Source of the DNA: Tianweitania sp. UT-5YL-CI-8
GTDB taxonomy: Bacteria; Pseudomonadota; Alphaproteobacteria; Rhizobiales; Rhizobiaceae
NCBI RefSeq assembly: GCF_030010215.1
Contig: NZ_JASCRR010000003.1
Span: 372,001-436,000 of the forward strand
Direction: 5' to 3'
DNA length: 64,000 bases
A program made the translations under genes and the position numbers. The notes beneath the pieces are model-generated. The model worked only from the letters and a program-made list of their open reading frames with translations. It did not search any database and was not told the DNA's origin. Below are positions 48,575 to 60,256 of this stretch, one piece after another. The first letter of the stretch is position 1. Each line of letters opens with the position of its first letter.

Positions 48575-48765
48575 GTTTGCGGGAGAGAGCAGGTTCGCCT
48601 GCCGCCGAAGGGGAAATCGCCCGAAATCTCTCAGGCAAAAAGAACCGTCAACGGGAAGGACGCTCTGGAAAGTCGAGGCGAAAGCCTTGCGCCGAAGGTG
48701 TAAGCGCAGCGGATCGATCGATCCGCCCGCGCGAGTCTCTCAGGCCTGAGACAGAGGGGCACGGA
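48575..48765 (+). ncRNA. Tandem glycine riboswitch
   Basis: Two glycine aptamers in tandem upstream of gcvT: the first about 48577-48651 (GGGAGAGAGC, GCCGCCGAAGG, CTCTCAGGC), the second about 48655-48761 (GGCGAAAGCC, GCGCCGAAGG, CTCTCAGGCCTGAG). The conserved GCCGAAGG and CTCTCAGG elements occur in both. Glycine binding normally turns on gcv expression. Confidence 0.92.
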
Positions 48766-48809
48766 ATAGCCGCGGAAGCGGCGGGTTACGTGCGAACTCT
48801 GGAGAGACC

Positions 48810-49910
48810 ATGACGGGCGACACCATCAGGCATTTGCCATTAGAAGATCTTCATCAGGCGGCCGGTGCGCGTTTTGGCGCATTCGCTGGCTGGTCGATGC
48901 CGCTGACCTATCCGGCCGGGGTGATGAAGGAACATCTTCACACCCGCGAGCATGCCGGCCTGTTCGATATTTCGCATATGAAATTGATTTTGGTTTTCGG
49001 TCCACAGGCCGCCAACCTTCTCGACAAGGCCTGCCCGCTTTCAGCCAGGGCTTTGGCAACAAACCAATCGAAATACACCTTTTTCCTCAACGAGCAGGCC
49101 GGCATCCTCGATGACCTGATCGTCACCCGCCTGGGCGACGAGAGGTTCATGGTCGTCGCCAATGCCGGCAATGCCGCTGAGGACATCGCTCATCTGCAGG
49201 CGCTGGCCGAAAGGTTTGAGGCCACCGTTGAGCCGCTCGACCGCGTGTTCCTCGCCATCCAGGGGCCGGAGGCCGCTGACATTCTGGAAAAGGCGGGCAT
49301 CTCCACAGCGCATCTTTTCTTCATGCAGGGCGGCGAGCCGCGCGAAAACTGGTTCATAAGCCGGTCGGGCTATACAGGCGAAGACGGTTTCGAAATCGGA
49401 CTGCCCGAGGCCGATGCCCGCGATTTGTTGACTAAGCTTCAGGCCGACGAAAGGCTGACGTGGATCGGCCTTGCCGCCCGCGACAGCCTGCGGCTTGAAG
49501 CAGGCCTTTGCCTGCACGGTCAGGACATCACCCCCGACACAAGCCCGGCGAGCGCGGGCCTGATGTGGGCCATTCCCAAGGACATTCGAGCAAGCGGGAA
49601 TTTTATAGGTGCGTCCGCGCTCGCTAAGATCATGGCAGACGGCGCTAGCGAAAAGCGCGTCGGCCTCAAGCCGGAAGGTCGCCAGCCGGTTCGCGCCGGC
49701 GTGCAACTCACCGATGCCGATGGCACCGTCGTTGGCCGCGTCACCTCGGGCGGCTTTGGGCCGTCCGCGGGTCACCCCGTCGCAATGGGTTATGTCGCGG
49801 CCGAGCTTTCAAAGCCGGGAAACACGGTGTTCGCCGATGTGCGCGGCACGCGGATTCCGGTTCAAATCCATCCCCTTCCCTTCACGCAGCATCGCTACCG
49901 CAAAGGATAA
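48810..49910 (+). CDS. gcvT: Aminomethyltransferase (glycine cleavage T protein)
   Basis: 366 residues. Transfers the aminomethyl group from the H protein to tetrahydrofolate. [19 protein letters not shown] (start), [16 protein letters not shown], the folate-binding [11 protein letters not shown] region and [18 protein letters not shown] match GcvT. First gene of gcvT-gcvH-gcvP, controlled by the glycine riboswitch upstream. Confidence 0.96.
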   Translation: MTGDTIRHLPLEDLHQAAGARFGAFAGWSMPLTYPAGVMKEHLHTREHAGLFDISHMKLILVFGPQAANLLDKACPLSARALATNQSKYTFFLNEQAGILDDLIVTRLGDERFMVVANAGNAAEDIAHLQALAERFEATVEPLDRVFLAIQGPEAADILEKAGISTAHLFFMQGGEPRENWFISRSGYTGEDGFEIGLPEADARDLLTKLQADERLTWIGLAARDSLRLEAGLCLHGQDITPDTSPASAGLMWAIPKDIRASGNFIGASALAKIMADGASEKRVGLKPEGRQPVRAGVQLTDADGTVVGRVTSGGFGPSAGHPVAMGYVAAELSKPGNTVFADVRGTRIPVQIHPLPFTQHRYRKG

Positions 49911-49914
49911 AATC

Positions 49915-50283
49915 ATGGCCAAACTCTATTTCACCGAAGACCATGAATGGCTCAGCGTCGACGGCGATGTCGTGACCGTCGGCATCACCGATTATGCGCA
50001 GGAACAGCTCGGCGACCTCGTCTTTGTCGAGCTTCCCGAGATTGGCCGCAGCTTTGCCAAGGGCGATACCGCCGTCGTGGTCGAATCCGTCAAGGCAGCG
50101 TCGGATGTCTATGCGCCGGTGGACGGCGAAATCATCGAAGCAAACACCGCGCTGTCGTCGGACCCAGCCTTGGTCAACTCTTCGCCCGCCGGCGAAGGCT
50201 GGCTGTGGAAAATGAAACTCTCGGATGCCGGCCAGCTCGAAGGCCTGCTCGACGAGGCGGGTTACGCCGCCCATATCGCTTGA
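49915..50283 (+). CDS. gcvH: Glycine cleavage H protein
   Basis: 122 residues. [18 protein letters not shown] start; lipoyl-lysine Lys60 in [18 protein letters not shown]. It carries the aminomethyl intermediate between P, T and L proteins. It begins 4 bp after gcvT. Confidence 0.96.
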   Translation: MAKLYFTEDHEWLSVDGDVVTVGITDYAQEQLGDLVFVELPEIGRSFAKGDTAVVVESVKAASDVYAPVDGEIIEANTALSSDPALVNSSPAGEGWLWKMKLSDAGQLEGLLDEAGYAAHIA

Positions 50284-50297
50284 AGCGGAGCGCCATC

Positions 50298-53108
50298 GTG
50301 ACCGTATCCCCTGCCCCCTTTTCCCGCCGTCATATCGGCCCCGGCGAGGTCGACACCCGCGCCATGTTGGCCACGCTCGGCGTCCCTTCGGTCGAGACCT
50401 TGATTTCGCAGGTCGTGCCGCAATCGATCCGGCTGGGCCGGCCGCTCGACCTGCCCAAACCCGCCAGCGAAGCCGAAGCGCTGCAGGAACTCGCCGGAAA
50501 GATGAGCGCCAACACCGTGCTGAAAAGCTTCATCGGTGCGGGCTATTCCGGTGTCCATGTGCCGCCGGTGATCCAGCGCAACCTGTTCGAGAACCCTGCC
50601 TGGTACACCGCCTACACGCCCTACCAGTCCGAAATCAGCCAGGGACGCCTGGAATTGCTGTTCCATTTCCAGACGCTGGTCACCGAACTGACCGGCCTGC
50701 CCGTGGCGTCCGCATCGCTGCTGGACGAAGCGACCGCCGTGGCGGAGGCTGTCGGCATCGCTCTTCGCCATCATCGCGACAAGCGCAACAAGATCGCCCT
50801 GGCCGGCGAACCGCATCCGCAGACGCTGGACGTGGTGCGCACGCGTGCCGAGCCGCTCGGCATCGTCGTGGACGGCGACCAGATCGACGAGCAGACCGCA
50901 GCCCTTCTCGTCTCATGGCCCGACACGAAGGGCGTCTATGGAGACCACAAGGCGGCGATCGAGAAGGCACGCGCTGTTGGCGCTTTGGTCATCTTTGTCG
51001 CCGATCCGCTCGGCCTGACCCTGACCGACACGCCCGCAAGCCTGGGCGCGGACATCGCAGCAGGTTCCATGCAGCGCTATGGCGTGCCGATGGGGTTTGG
51101 CGGGCCGCACGCAGCCTATTGCGCTGTTTCCGACAGACTGACACGGCTAATGCCGGGCCGGCTGGTCGGGCAGTCCACCGACAGCAAGGGCCGTCCCGGT
51201 TATCGGCTGGCGCTGCAGACGCGCGAGCAGCACATCCGCCGCGACAAGGCGACCTCCAACATCTGCACCGCGCAGGCGCTGCTTGCCAATATGGCGGTTT
51301 CTTATGCCATCTGGCATGGGCCGGCGGGCCTGCAGGCCATCGCAGCTCGCATCCACGATTTTGCCAGCCGGTTCGCCGCGGGACTCAGCAAGGCGGGCTT
51401 TGAAGTCGTCGGCACCCATCGCTTCGACACGGTGACGGTCGACACCAAGGGCAAGGCAGCGAGCTTTGCCGTCGTCGCCGAGAAGGGCGGAAGGCTTCTT
51501 CGCGTGATCGACGAGAACCTTCTGGCCGTCGCCTTCGATGAAACCTCGACCGAGGCCGATCTGACGGCCCTTGGCGCGTTGTTCGACGCCCCCATTCCGT
51601 CGGAGGCTCCATCGACGACGCCAGGTTCCCAGCGCGAAAAGGGCTTTCTGAGCCAGCCGGTGTTCCACCAGAACCGGTCGGAAACCGAAATGATGCGCTT
51701 TTTGCGCCGTTTGGCCGACAAGGATCTGGCGCTCGACCGCGCCATGATCCCGCTCGGCTCCTGCACCATGAAGCTGAACGCGGCAGCCGAGATGATGCCC
51801 GTGAGCTGGCCCAGTGTCGCGAACCTGCATCCGTTCGCGCCCGCCGGGCATACGGACGGCTACAAGGCGATGACCGACGATCTTGAAGCCTGGCTGGCCG
51901 AGATCACCGGTTTCGACGCCGTCAGCCTGCAGCCCAATGCAGGCAGCCAGGGAGAATATGCCGGGCTTCTGGCTATCCGCCGCTATCACAAAGAACGCGG
52001 CGAAGGCCATCGCTCCATCTGCCTGATCCCGTCCTCCGCGCATGGCACCAACCCGGCGAGCGCGAGCATGGCGGGCATGGACGTCGTGGTGGTGCACTGC
52101 ACCGAGGCGGGCGACATCGATGTCGAGGATCTGAAGACCAAGGCTGCGCAACACTCGGCCAAGCTCTCAGCGCTGATGATCACCTATCCGTCGACGCATG
52201 GCGTGTTCGAGGAAGGCGTCAAGGACATGATCGCCGTGGTCCACGAGCATGGCGGACAGGTCTATCTCGACGGCGCAAACCTCAACGCCCTGGTCGGCCT
52301 GGCGCGGCCCGGCGATCTCGGCGCCGATGTCTGCCACATGAACCTGCACAAGACGTTCTGCATCCCGCATGGCGGCGGCGGTCCCGGCGTCGGGCCCATC
52401 GGCGTGAAAGCCCACCTCGCCCCCTACCTGCCAGGCCATGTCGCGCAGCGCAGCGGGCATGCCGTGTCAGCGGCTCCATTCGGAAGCGCGTCGATCCTGC
52501 CGATCACCTGGATGTATATCCGCATGATGGGCGCGGCGGGCCTGAAGCAGGCGACGGAAATCGCCATCCTCAACGCCAACTACATCGCCAACAAGCTCGA
52601 TGCCTATTTCCCGGTTCTCTACAAAGGCCGCAACGAACGTGTCGCGCATGAGTGCATTCTCGATACGCGCGTGGTGAAGGACCGTGCCGGCGTGACCGTC
52701 GAAGACGTCGCCAAGCGGCTGATCGACTATGGCTTCCACGCGCCGACCATGTCGTGGCCAGTCGCGGGAACGCTGATGGTCGAGCCGACCGAATCCGAAC
52801 CGAAGGCCGAGATCGACCGCTTCTGCGCAGCGATGATCGCCATTGCCGGCGAGGCCGAGCGGATCGAAAAAGGCGAATGGCCGGCCAACGACAATCCGTT
52901 GTCGAACGCGCCGCACACCGCGGCGGAAGTCCTGGCGACGGAATGGACTCACCCCTATTCCCGCCTCGAAGCCGCCTACCCTTCGATGGACCCCGACACG
53001 GCCTCCAAATACTGGCCGCCGGTCTCGCGGGTGGACAATGTCGCGGGCGACCGCAACCTCGTCTGCTCTTGCCCGCCGGTGACGGAATATCTCGGCGCGG
53101 CGGAGTAG
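50298..53108 (+). CDS. gcvP: Glycine dehydrogenase (decarboxylating), P protein
   Basis: 936 residues, GTG start with GGAG 8 nt upstream. [17 protein letters not shown] start and the PLP lysine in [19 protein letters not shown]. Single-chain form, both halves joined. It decarboxylates glycine and loads the H protein. It starts 14 bp after gcvH. Confidence 0.96.
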   Translation: MTVSPAPFSRRHIGPGEVDTRAMLATLGVPSVETLISQVVPQSIRLGRPLDLPKPASEAEALQELAGKMSANTVLKSFIGAGYSGVHVPPVIQRNLFENPAWYTAYTPYQSEISQGRLELLFHFQTLVTELTGLPVASASLLDEATAVAEAVGIALRHHRDKRNKIALAGEPHPQTLDVVRTRAEPLGIVVDGDQIDEQTAALLVSWPDTKGVYGDHKAAIEKARAVGALVIFVADPLGLTLTDTPASLGADIAAGSMQRYGVPMGFGGPHAAYCAVSDRLTRLMPGRLVGQSTDSKGRPGYRLALQTREQHIRRDKATSNICTAQALLANMAVSYAIWHGPAGLQAIAARIHDFASRFAAGLSKAGFEVVGTHRFDTVTVDTKGKAASFAVVAEKGGRLLRVIDENLLAVAFDETSTEADLTALGALFDAPIPSEAPSTTPGSQREKGFLSQPVFHQNRSETEMMRFLRRLADKDLALDRAMIPLGSCTMKLNAAAEMMPVSWPSVANLHPFAPAGHTDGYKAMTDDLEAWLAEITGFDAVSLQPNAGSQGEYAGLLAIRRYHKERGEGHRSICLIPSSAHGTNPASASMAGMDVVVVHCTEAGDIDVEDLKTKAAQHSAKLSALMITYPSTHGVFEEGVKDMIAVVHEHGGQVYLDGANLNALVGLARPGDLGADVCHMNLHKTFCIPHGGGGPGVGPIGVKAHLAPYLPGHVAQRSGHAVSAAPFGSASILPITWMYIRMMGAAGLKQATEIAILNANYIANKLDAYFPVLYKGRNERVAHECILDTRVVKDRAGVTVEDVAKRLIDYGFHAPTMSWPVAGTLMVEPTESEPKAEIDRFCAAMIAIAGEAERIEKGEWPANDNPLSNAPHTAAEVLATEWTHPYSRLEAAYPSMDPDTASKYWPPVSRVDNVAGDRNLVCSCPPVTEYLGAAE

Positions 53109-53170
53109 GCGCGCTTTGACAAGCGAAGTCTGCGTCATCAAAATGCATCCTCCGCTCAGAAGGGTGCATT

Positions 53171-53413
53171 ATGGCCACATGGTCGATGGGCGAGGCGCAG
53201 GCTCGGTTCATCCAGCTGTTCGACGCTGCCGCAAGTGATGGTCCGCAATTTGTCGTAGACCACAACGGCGAGCGTATCGTTGTAATCGCTGAATCCGCTT
53301 GGACTAAACTTCAATCGGCCCTTCCCTCTTTCACCCAACTTGTCCTCGATAGTGGGGTGAAAGAGGAAGATCTTCCAAAGCGTTTGCCCGCTCGTAGCTT
53401 GAGCCGCCGCTGA
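53171..53413 (+). CDS. Phd/YefM-like antitoxin, orphan
   Basis: 80 residues. MATWSMGEAQARFIQLFDAA and DGPQFVVDHNGERIVVIAESAWTKL follow the Phd/YefM pattern. The ATG is preceded by AAGGG 6 nt away, and AATGCA (53142-53147) with TGCATT (53165-53170) flank it as a possible own operator. No toxin gene follows; the next gene is parE. It may be a solitary remnant or a stand-alone regulator. Confidence 0.72.
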   Translation: MATWSMGEAQARFIQLFDAAASDGPQFVVDHNGERIVVIAESAWTKLQSALPSFTQLVLDSGVKEEDLPKRLPARSLSRR

Positions 53414-53527
53414 CCTCAAATCGGCAGCACTCCTTTTGGCTATCCGAACGGAACGTGAACCAATTTCCTGTGGTACAAGAAGGTTCGAAACTGTATCGAC
53501 TCTGATTCGCCAGCTATACGGACGGAC

Positions 53528-55576
53528 ATGGACGACGATTTCTTTTCAAAACTCGATCTGCCCGAACCCGCTGCCAAGCCCGCGCGCCCTGCCGACCCGC
53601 TCGTGCAGGCGGTGAAGCGCTCAGCCGCTGTTCCGAAGGATGCGAGCGACAGCTACAGCGCCGCCGACATCGAGGTCCTGGAGGGGCTCGAGCCGGTGCG
53701 CCGCCGGCCTGGCATGTATATTGGCGGCACCGACGAGAAGGCGTTGCATCACCTCTTCGCCGAAGTCATCGACAACTCGATGGACGAGGCGGTTGCCGGT
53801 CATGCCACCTTCATCGAGGTTGAACTGGGCGCGGACGGCTTCCTCACCGTCACCGACAATGGGCGCGGCATTCCGGTCGATCCGCATCCCAAGTTCAAAG
53901 ACAAATCAGCGCTCGAAGTCATCATGACCACGCTGCACGCAGGCGGTAAGTTCGACTCCAAGGTCTATGAGACCTCCGGCGGTCTGCACGGCGTCGGCGT
54001 GTCGGTGGTCAACGCACTATCGGATGTGCTCGAAGTCGAGGTGGCGCGCGGCCGCCAGCTCTATCGCCAGCGTTTTTCGCGCGGCGTGCCGCAGGGCGGG
54101 TTGGAAAAGCTCGGCGAGGTGCACAACCGGCGTGGCACCAAGGTGCGTTTCCATCCGGATGCCGACATATTCGGCAAATCGGCGCATTTCGAGCCGGCCC
54201 GCATCTACAAGATGGCGCGGTCCAAGGCCTATCTGTTCGGCGGCGTGGAAATCCGGTTCAGCTGCTCGCCGTCGCTGATCGGCGAGAAGGACACGACGCC
54301 GGAAAAGGCCGTCTTCCATTTCCCCGGCGGATTGAAGGACTATCTTGCCGCCTCGCTCGGCGACGAGATGCAGGTCACACGCGAAATCTTCGCTGGCAAG
54401 AGCGAGAAGCAGGGCGGCCACGGCTCCGTTGAATGGGCGGTCACCTGGTACGGCGGCGACGGCTTCGTCAATTCCTACTGCAACACCATCCCGACCGGCG
54501 ACGGCGGCACCCACGAGACCGGTTTCCGCAACGTTCTGACGCGCGGACTGAAGGCTTATGCGGAGCTTGTCGGCAACAAGCGCGCGTCCATCATCACCAG
54601 CGAAGACGTTATGATCTCAGGCGCCGGCATGCTGTCGGTGTTCATCCGCGAGCCGGAATTCGTCGGCCAGACCAAGGACAGGCTGGCCACGATCGAGGCC
54701 ATGCGCATCGTCGAAACCGCGATTCGCGACCCGTTCGACCATTGGCTTGCCGACAACCCGCAGGAAGCTTCCAAGCTTCTGGAGTGGGTCATCGCGCGCG
54801 GCGACGAACGCCTGCGCCGCCGGCAGGAAAAGGAAGTGTCGCGCAAGAGCGCGGTGCGCAAGCTGCGCCTTCCCGGCAAGCTGGCCGACTGCACGCAGAA
54901 CGCGGCGGCGGGCGCAGAACTCTTTATAGTCGAGGGCGACTCGGCAGGCGGATCGGCCAAGCAGGCGCGCGACCGAGCCAAGCAGGCGGTTCTGCCGCTC
55001 CGCGGCAAGATCCTCAACGTCGCCAGCGCCGGCCACGACAAGCTGACCGCCAACCAGCAGATCGCCGACCTGATCCAGGCGCTGGGCTGCGGCACGCGCT
55101 CGAAATATCGCGACGAGGACCTCCGCTACGACCGCGTGATCATCATGACCGACGCCGATGTCGACGGCGCGCATATCGCCTCGCTGCTGATCACCTTTTT
55201 CTATCAGGAAATGCCGCAGCTGATCCGTGGCGGGCATCTCTATATGGCGGTGCCGCCGCTCTACCGCCTGAGCCAGGGCGGCAAGACGCTTTATGCGCGC
55301 AACGATGCGCATAAGGACGAACTGCTGCGCACCGAGTTCACCGGGCGCGGCAAGATCGAGATCGGCCGCTTCAAGGGCCTGGGCGAGATGATGGCGGCGC
55401 AGCTCAAGGAAACCACGATGGACCCGAAGAAGCGCACGCTGCTGCAGGTCGCTGTCGACGAAGCGAATGTCGAGGGCACCAGGGCATCCGTCGACGCGCT
55501 GATGGGCACCAAACCGGAAGCGCGCTTCCGCTTCCTTCAGGAACGTGCTGAATTCGCCGAAGAGCTCGACATCTAA
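53528..55576 (+). CDS. parE: DNA topoisomerase IV subunit B
   Basis: 682 residues. ATPase and TOPRIM chain of topoisomerase IV. VIDNSMDEAVAGHATFIEV, VTDNGRGIPVD and GGLHGVGVSVVNALS (GHKL), then EGDSAGGSAKQARD and MTDADVDGAHIASLLITF (TOPRIM). The overall pattern and length fit ParE rather than GyrB. Confidence 0.93.
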   Translation: MDDDFFSKLDLPEPAAKPARPADPLVQAVKRSAAVPKDASDSYSAADIEVLEGLEPVRRRPGMYIGGTDEKALHHLFAEVIDNSMDEAVAGHATFIEVELGADGFLTVTDNGRGIPVDPHPKFKDKSALEVIMTTLHAGGKFDSKVYETSGGLHGVGVSVVNALSDVLEVEVARGRQLYRQRFSRGVPQGGLEKLGEVHNRRGTKVRFHPDADIFGKSAHFEPARIYKMARSKAYLFGGVEIRFSCSPSLIGEKDTTPEKAVFHFPGGLKDYLAASLGDEMQVTREIFAGKSEKQGGHGSVEWAVTWYGGDGFVNSYCNTIPTGDGGTHETGFRNVLTRGLKAYAELVGNKRASIITSEDVMISGAGMLSVFIREPEFVGQTKDRLATIEAMRIVETAIRDPFDHWLADNPQEASKLLEWVIARGDERLRRRQEKEVSRKSAVRKLRLPGKLADCTQNAAAGAELFIVEGDSAGGSAKQARDRAKQAVLPLRGKILNVASAGHDKLTANQQIADLIQALGCGTRSKYRDEDLRYDRVIIMTDADVDGAHIASLLITFFYQEMPQLIRGGHLYMAVPPLYRLSQGGKTLYARNDAHKDELLRTEFTGRGKIEIGRFKGLGEMMAAQLKETTMDPKKRTLLQVAVDEANVEGTRASVDALMGTKPEARFRFLQERAEFAEELDI

Positions 55577-55709
55577 CGCAGCGGCCGATTCTTTTATTTC
55601 GCTTCGAATTGAGATTTACCGTCACGGTAAACGTCGGTTGCGGGGAAGCAAGAAACCGGCATACTTCCAACCATCCGCAGAAATTGCTGGGATGGTTGGG
55701 GAGTTTGTC

Positions 55710-56270
55710 ATGTCTGTTGCCAGCGAAGGATACAAAAAAGCCAGGATGGGCGCCATCGTTGCCGTCCTGATCCTCATCGCAGGGCTGTTTGCCATGTTCA
55801 GCCCTGCCGAAGCCCTGCGTTTTCTGGTCATTGCCGGCGGCGGACTGCTCGTCATCGACGGCATTATGGGCCTTACCACGCAGCGCCTGAGCGGGCCGAT
55901 GGACGGCAAGGTGATCGTGGGTCTTGTGCGCAACGGATTGTCGGTCCTCGCCGGTCTTCTGATCCTGGCAGGCGTCTTCTGGAACCTGTTCGAATCGAGC
56001 TTTCTTGGCCGCTTCATCGGCGTGCTTCTCGTCCTGATCGGCTTCGCCGAACTGATTTCCGGCATCGTCGGGCGCGGCAGCAAGCCAATCGGGTTTTTCG
56101 CGCTGCTGCTCAGTGCCGCAGCCTATCTCGTCGCCGGCTTCGCGCTGATTTTCGTTCAGATCAGCAGCGCCGTGTTTTTGGTAAAGCTGCTTGCGGCCGC
56201 CGCCATCGTCTATGCGGCGGCTCATCTATACCGGTCGTGGCGCGCCTATGGCGCTTATTCGCCGCAATAG
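55710..56270 (+). CDS. HdeD-like (DUF308) membrane protein
   Basis: 186 residues with six hydrophobic segments (GAIVAVLILIAGLFAMF and following). HdeD proteins form a family of acid-resistance and stress membrane proteins. GGGGAG lies 8 nt before ATG 55710, which I prefer to an upstream ATG at 55692. No link to the neighbours. Confidence 0.78.
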   Translation: MSVASEGYKKARMGAIVAVLILIAGLFAMFSPAEALRFLVIAGGGLLVIDGIMGLTTQRLSGPMDGKVIVGLVRNGLSVLAGLLILAGVFWNLFESSFLGRFIGVLLVLIGFAELISGIVGRGSKPIGFFALLLSAAAYLVAGFALIFVQISSAVFLVKLLAAAAIVYAAAHLYRSWRAYGAYSPQ

Positions 56271-56358
56271 TTTTCAATGCACTTCGTTCAAACATACACG
56301 ACGCGGTCAGAGCGGGCGGATGGCACTATTCACCTGCCCAGATGCCCTTAATATATTG

Positions 56359-56378
56359 ACATAAAGATGTCTTTATGT
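56359..56378. promoter_or_regulatory. Palindromic operator ahead of metH
   Basis: ACATAAAGA (56359-56367), TG, TCTTTATGT (56370-56378): a perfect 9+2+9 palindrome that ends 33 bp before the metH start. It resembles operators of ArsR-type SahR repressors of methionine-cycle genes, as I recall them; the assignment is by similarity only. Confidence 0.6.
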
Positions 56379-56411
56379 GATGTGCAAGGCTTGTCGTGGA
56401 AAGGTCTGCAA

Positions 56412-59400
56412 GTGTCGCAAATGAATACGTCGCTCGACAATCTGTTTGGACCGGAAGCCGCCAAGCCGGACGGTTCGGAGGTTCTCGCCGCCCTGCAGGC
56501 CGCTGCGCGGGAGCGCATCCTGATCCTCGACGGCGCCATGGGCACGCAGATCCAGGGCCTGGGTTTCCATGAGGACCATTTTCGCGGCGACAAGTTCGTC
56601 GGCTGCGCCTGCCACCAGCAGGGCAACAATGATCTTCTGATCCTGTCCCAGCCGGCGGCAATCGAAGAAATACACTACAAATACGCGATTGCCGGCGCTG
56701 ACATCATCGAGACCAACACCTTCTCCTCGACCTCCATCGCGCAGGCCGACTACGGCATGGAGGACATGGTCTACGAGCTCAACCGCGACGGCGCGCGGTT
56801 GGTGCGGCGCGCCATCGTCCGGGCGCAGCAGGAGGACGGCAAGCGCCGCTTCGTAGCCGGCGCGCTAGGCCCGACGAACCGAACGGCGTCCATCTCGCCT
56901 GACGTGAACAATCCCGGCTATCGCGCTGTCAGCTTTGACGATTTGCGCATCGCCTATGGCGAACAGCTGCGTGGTTTGATCGACGGCGGCGCCGATATCA
57001 TCCTGATCGAGACGATCTTCGACACGCTCAACGCCAAGGCTGCGATCTTCGCCTGCAACGAGATTTTCATCGAGAAGGGCGTGCGGCTGCCGGTGATGAT
57101 TTCCGGCACGATCACGGACCTTTCCGGCCGCACGCTGTCGGGCCAGACGCCGACGGCGTTCTGGCATTCGGTGCGCCACGCCAGCCCCTTCACCATCGGC
57201 CTCAACTGCGCGCTGGGTGCGAACGCCATGCGCGCGCATCTGTCCGAACTGTCCGATGTCGCCGACACTTTCGTCTGCGCTTATCCGAATGCCGGCCTGC
57301 CCAACGAGTTCGGTCAGTATGACGAAAGCCCGGAGTTCATGGCCGAGCAGATCGAGGCGTTCGCCCGCGAAGGCCTGGTCAACATCGTCGGCGGCTGCTG
57401 CGGCTCGACGCCGGACCATATCCGCGCCATCGCCGAAGCCGTCGCCAAACATCCCCCGCGGCAGATCCCCGCGCACCAGCCGCTGATGAAGCTTTCGGGG
57501 CTGGAGCCGTTCGTTCTGACGGAGGAAATTCCCTTCGTGAATGTCGGCGAGCGCACCAACGTGACCGGCTCGGCCAAATTCCGCAAGCTGATCACAGCAG
57601 GCGATTTCGCCGCCGCGCTCGATATTGCGCGCGATCAGGTCGCCAATGGCGCGCAGATCATCGACATCAACATGGACGAAGGCCTGATCGACTCGCAGCG
57701 GGCGATGGTAGAGTACCTCAACCTCATCGCCGCCGAGCCCGATATCGCGCGCGTTCCGGTGATGATCGACAGCTCCAAATGGGACATCATCGAGGCCGGC
57801 CTGAAATGTGTCCAGGGCAAGCCGCTGGTCAACTCGATCTCGATGAAGGAGGGCGAGGAAGCCTTCCTGCATCACGCGCGGCTGTGCCGCGCCTATGGTG
57901 CGGCCGTCGTCGTCATGGCCTTCGATGAGCAAGGCCAGGCCGACACGTTCGAGCGCAAGGTTGAAATCTGCACCCGCGCCTACAAGCTCCTGACCGAACA
58001 GGCTGGCTTTCCGCCTGAGGACATCGTCTTCGACCCCAATGTCTTCGCGGTCGCCACGGGCATCGAGGAGCATAACGGCTATGGCGTTGCCTTCATCGAG
58101 GCGACGCGCGAAATCACGCGCACCCTGCCCCATGTCCACATCTCCGGTGGCGTCTCCAATTTGTCCTTCTCGTTCCGTGGCAACGAGCCGGTGCGCGAAG
58201 CCATGCATGGCGTGTTTCTCTACCACGCCATCCAGGCCGGCATGGACATGGGCATCGTCAATGCGGGGCAGCTCGCGGTCTATGAATCGATCGAGCCGGA
58301 GCTGAAGGAGGCATGCGAGGACGTGGTGCTGAACCGCCGCCCCGATGCGACCGAACGGCTGCTGGAACTGGCGGAACGTTTCAAGGGCCAGGCCGGCAAG
58401 GAAGCCAAGGAACGCGATCTGAAATGGCGGGAGTGGGACGTTTCCAAGCGTCTCGAACACGCGCTGGTCAACGGCATCACCGAGTTCATCGATGCCGACA
58501 CCGAGGAAGCGCGGATCGGCTCGGAACGCCCGCTGCATGTCATCGAGGGACCGCTGATGTCCGGCATGAACGTCGTCGGCGACCTGTTCGGTTCGGGCAA
58601 GATGTTCCTACCGCAGGTCGTGAAATCCGCGCGCGTCATGAAGCAGGCGGTGGCGCATCTCCTTCCCTACATGGAGGCCGAGAAGCTCGCCAATGCGGCG
58701 GCAGGCATTGACAATGGCGAGCGCAAGACCGCCGGCAAGATCCTGATGGCGACGGTGAAGGGCGATGTGCATGACATCGGCAAGAACATCGTCGGCGTGG
58801 TGTTGGCCTGCAACAATTACGACATCATCGACCTCGGCGTCATGGTCCCGGCCACCAAGATCCTGCAGACCGCGCGCGAGCAGAATGTCGATATCATCGG
58901 CCTGTCCGGGCTGATCACGCCCTCGCTCGACGAAATGGCGCATGTCGCCGCCGAAATGGAGCGCGAAGGCTTCGACATCCCGCTGCTGATCGGCGGGGCG
59001 ACGACCAGCCGGGTGCATACGGCGGTGAAGATCCATCCGCGCTACCACAGCGGCCAAGCGGTCTACGTCACCGACGCGAGCCGCGCTGTCGGCGTGGTGT
59101 CTAGCCTGCTGTCGAAGGACGCGAAGGCCGGTTACGTCGATACGGTGCGGGCCGAGTATCGCAAGGTTGCCGATGCGCATGCCCGGTCGGAGGCGGACAA
59201 ACAGCGCCTGCCGCTGGCCAAGGCGCGCGCCAATGCGCACAAAATCGACTGGTCGGCCTACCAGCCGCCAAAGCCGAGCTTTTTGGGCACAAGGGTGTTC
59301 GAGGGCTGGGATCTGGCCGAACTCGCTGAATACATCGACTGGACGCCTTTCTTCCAGACCTGGGAGATGAAGGGCCGCTACCCCAAGATTCTCGAGGACG

Positions 59401-60209
59401 AGACGCAAGGCGCTGCCGCGCGCCAACTATTCGACGACGCGCAGGCGATGCTGAAGAAAATCATCGAGGAAAAATGGTTCGCGCCCAAGGCGGTGATCGG
59501 CTTATGGCCAGCCAACGCAGTGGGCGACGACATCCGGCTGTTCACCGACGAAAGCCGCACGGCAGAACTTGCGACCTTCTTCACGCTGCGCCAGCAGCTG
59601 ACCAAGCGCGACGGCAAGCCGAATCTCGCTTTGTCGGATTTCGTCGCGCCTACCGACAGCGGCAAGCCCGATTACCTCGGTGCTTTCGTGGTGACCGCTG
59701 GCATCGAGGAAGTGGCGATAGCCGAGCGCTTCGAGCGCGCCAACGACGATTATTCCTCGATTATGGTGAAAGCTTTGGCCGACCGTTTCGCCGAAGCCTT
59801 CGCCGAGCGTATGCATGAGCGTGTGCGCAAGGAGTACTGGGGCTATGCGGCCGACGAAACCTTTGCGCCCGAAGACCTGATCGGCGAGCCATATCAGGGC
59901 ATCCGCCCTGCTCCGGGCTATCCGGCACAGCCCGACCACACTGAAAAGACGACTTTGTTCCGCCTGCTTGACGCGGAAAGGAACGCCGGCGTAACGCTGA
60001 CCGAGAGCTTCGCCATGTGGCCGGGATCGTCGGTATCAGGCCTCTATCTGGCGCAGCCGGAAAGCTATTATTTCGGCGTGGCCAAGGTCGAGCGCGACCA
60101 GGTCGAGGACTATGCACGTCGCAAGGGCATGAGCGTCGAGGAGACCGAGCGCTGGCTTGCGCCGATCCTGAACTATGTTCCCGCGCCTCTGGCGGAAGCG
60201 GCGGAATAG
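56412..60209 (+). CDS. metH: Cobalamin-dependent methionine synthase
   Basis: 1265 residues from a GTG at 56412, with GGAAAGG 7 nt upstream; an ATG at 56421 is also possible, and an ATG inside the operator (56367) is unlikely. Homocysteine domain ([17 protein letters not shown], zinc site [15 protein letters not shown]), pterin domain ([15 protein letters not shown]), B12 domain with [13 protein letters not shown] (His ligand of DxHxxG), and the SAM-activation domain ending [11 protein letters not shown]. It remethylates homocysteine. Confidence 0.96.
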   Translation: MSQMNTSLDNLFGPEAAKPDGSEVLAALQAAARERILILDGAMGTQIQGLGFHEDHFRGDKFVGCACHQQGNNDLLILSQPAAIEEIHYKYAIAGADIIETNTFSSTSIAQADYGMEDMVYELNRDGARLVRRAIVRAQQEDGKRRFVAGALGPTNRTASISPDVNNPGYRAVSFDDLRIAYGEQLRGLIDGGADIILIETIFDTLNAKAAIFACNEIFIEKGVRLPVMISGTITDLSGRTLSGQTPTAFWHSVRHASPFTIGLNCALGANAMRAHLSELSDVADTFVCAYPNAGLPNEFGQYDESPEFMAEQIEAFAREGLVNIVGGCCGSTPDHIRAIAEAVAKHPPRQIPAHQPLMKLSGLEPFVLTEEIPFVNVGERTNVTGSAKFRKLITAGDFAAALDIARDQVANGAQIIDINMDEGLIDSQRAMVEYLNLIAAEPDIARVPVMIDSSKWDIIEAGLKCVQGKPLVNSISMKEGEEAFLHHARLCRAYGAAVVVMAFDEQGQADTFERKVEICTRAYKLLTEQAGFPPEDIVFDPNVFAVATGIEEHNGYGVAFIEATREITRTLPHVHISGGVSNLSFSFRGNEPVREAMHGVFLYHAIQAGMDMGIVNAGQLAVYESIEPELKEACEDVVLNRRPDATERLLELAERFKGQAGKEAKERDLKWREWDVSKRLEHALVNGITEFIDADTEEARIGSERPLHVIEGPLMSGMNVVGDLFGSGKMFLPQVVKSARVMKQAVAHLLPYMEAEKLANAAAGIDNGERKTAGKILMATVKGDVHDIGKNIVGVVLACNNYDIIDLGVMVPATKILQTAREQNVDIIGLSGLITPSLDEMAHVAAEMEREGFDIPLLIGGATTSRVHTAVKIHPRYHSGQAVYVTDASRAVGVVSSLLSKDAKAGYVDTVRAEYRKVADAHARSEADKQRLPLAKARANAHKIDWSAYQPPKPSFLGTRVFEGWDLAELAEYIDWTPFFQTWEMKGRYPKILEDETQGAAARQLFDDAQAMLKKIIEEKWFAPKAVIGLWPANAVGDDIRLFTDESRTAELATFFTLRQQLTKRDGKPNLALSDFVAPTDSGKPDYLGAFVVTAGIEEVAIAERFERANDDYSSIMVKALADRFAEAFAERMHERVRKEYWGYAADETFAPEDLIGEPYQGIRPAPGYPAQPDHTEKTTLFRLLDAERNAGVTLTESFAMWPGSSVSGLYLAQPESYYFGVAKVERDQVEDYARRKGMSVEETERWLAPILNYVPAPLAEAAE

Positions 60210-60256
60210 GCTTTCGGGCGGGCGGGATTTTACCAGCCCGCTCAGGATGACCCAGT

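Noticed and set aside
56367-56411. Longest metH start (ATG at 56367)
   Set aside because: The ATG is within the operator palindrome and lacks a ribosome site; GTG 56412 has GGAAAGG at 7 nt.
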